Origin: DASSCW01 sp036556695
Lineage (GTDB): Bacteria; Chloroflexota; Limnocylindria; QHBO01
NCBI GenBank assembly: GCA_036556695.1
Contig: DATBIY010000074.1
Span: 1-18,859 of the forward strand
Length of the DNA: 18,859 nt
Direction: 5' to 3'
The position numbers and the translations under genes were made by a program. Shown here one piece after another: positions 18,674 through 18,859 of this stretch (within the stretch, counting starts at the first letter, position 1; every line of letters starts with the position of its first letter). Under the pieces are notes generated by a model. It worked only from the letters and a program-made list of their open reading frames with translations. It searched no databases and was not told the origin of the DNA.

Positions 18674-18748
18674 TGGCTCCGGCGGTAGGATTCGAACCTA
18701 CGACCAAGCGGTTAACAGCCGCCCGCTCTACCACTGAGCTACGCCGGA
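18674..18748 (-). tRNA. tRNA-Asn (anticodon GTT)
   Basis: A full cloverleaf reads on the minus strand: acceptor TCCGGCG/CGCCGGA, D-arm GCTC/GAGC, anticodon loop CTGTTAA with anticodon GTT at 18716-18714, T-arm GTAGG/CCTAC, discriminator G and encoded CCA at 18676-18674. Confidence 0.97.
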
Positions 18749-18764
18749 ACGTGCTCCGGCCAAT

Positions 18765-18780
18765 CCGCCGGGTCCGGCGG
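18765..18780. repeat. GC-rich hairpin in the tRNA-Asn leader
   Basis: CCGCCGG and CCGGCGG form perfect 7-bp arms separated by GT, between the proposed promoter and the tRNA. It may be a leader structure of the precursor. It is GC-rich enough to arise by chance. Confidence 0.3.
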
Positions 18781-18782
18781 GG

Positions 18783-18812
18783 ATGATAGCCCTGCCTCGC
18801 CGGACGGGTCAA
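18783..18812 (-). promoter_or_regulatory. Promoter of tRNA-Asn
   Basis: TTGACC (18812-18807) and TATCAT (18788-18783) are separated by 18 bp, a good vegetative promoter. The start point would be about 27 nt upstream of the mature 5' end. The remaining bases to the window edge show no gene. Confidence 0.65.
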
Positions 18813-18859
18813 AGCGCCGATGGTCAGCCCAGGCGGGTAACCGCGGTCACCGCAAGCAC

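Overview
The window is a GC-rich (roughly two thirds G+C or more), densely packed chromosomal segment from a bacterium. It carries about 23 protein genes and two tRNA genes, and no insertion sequence, phage gene, CRISPR array or rRNA was seen. Many starts are GTG or TTG. At least eight genes begin 6-7 nt downstream of a TANNNT -10 hexamer with no Shine-Dalgarno sequence, which points to widespread leaderless transcription as known in Actinobacteria, Deinococcus and relatives. Base composition, the acyl-CoA carboxylase pair, the Soj/Spo0J-type parAB, the DUF4342-like protein and the many VOC/ArsR/PadR/NTF2-like accessory genes fit a soil or freshwater Chloroflexota (Limnocylindria/Ellin6529-like) or an actinobacterial-type genome. 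The phylum is an inference only.

Left part (1-5204). On the minus strand, a CAT-anticodon tRNA, the carboxyltransferase subunit and the biotin carboxylase subunit of an acyl-CoA carboxylase follow each other so closely that they probably form one transcript. Divergent from it on the plus strand is parA-parB. The 177-nt divergent spacer holds a perfect 16-bp palindrome, a perfect DnaA-box 9-mer and plausible promoters for both sides.

Middle (4848-10139). Two uncharacterised genes are divergently transcribed from back-to-back leaderless promoters. They are followed by a small two-helix membrane protein, a lipoprotein with a carboxypeptidase-regulatory-like domain, an 86-aa orphan coupled to a glutamate dehydrogenase, and a two-component system. 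The histidine kinase of that system appears to have no membrane segment and instead carries a winged-helix-like N-terminal domain.

Right part (10136-18271). This is a cluster of self-protection or detoxification genes: an NTF2/SnoaL-like protein, a short drug-resistance-type UvrA ATPase, a single-domain AraC regulator, a metal-ligand-poor VOC protein coupled to an MFS exporter, a DUF4342-like protein coupled to a second VOC protein, and an ArsR-SRPBCC-metallo-hydrolase operon with a perfect operator over the regulator's start codon. A PadR-membrane protein operon follows, with nested palindromes over its promoter, and then tRNA-Asn. The protein families suggest sensing, sequestering, exporting or repairing damage from small toxic molecules, but no substrate can be read from the sequence.
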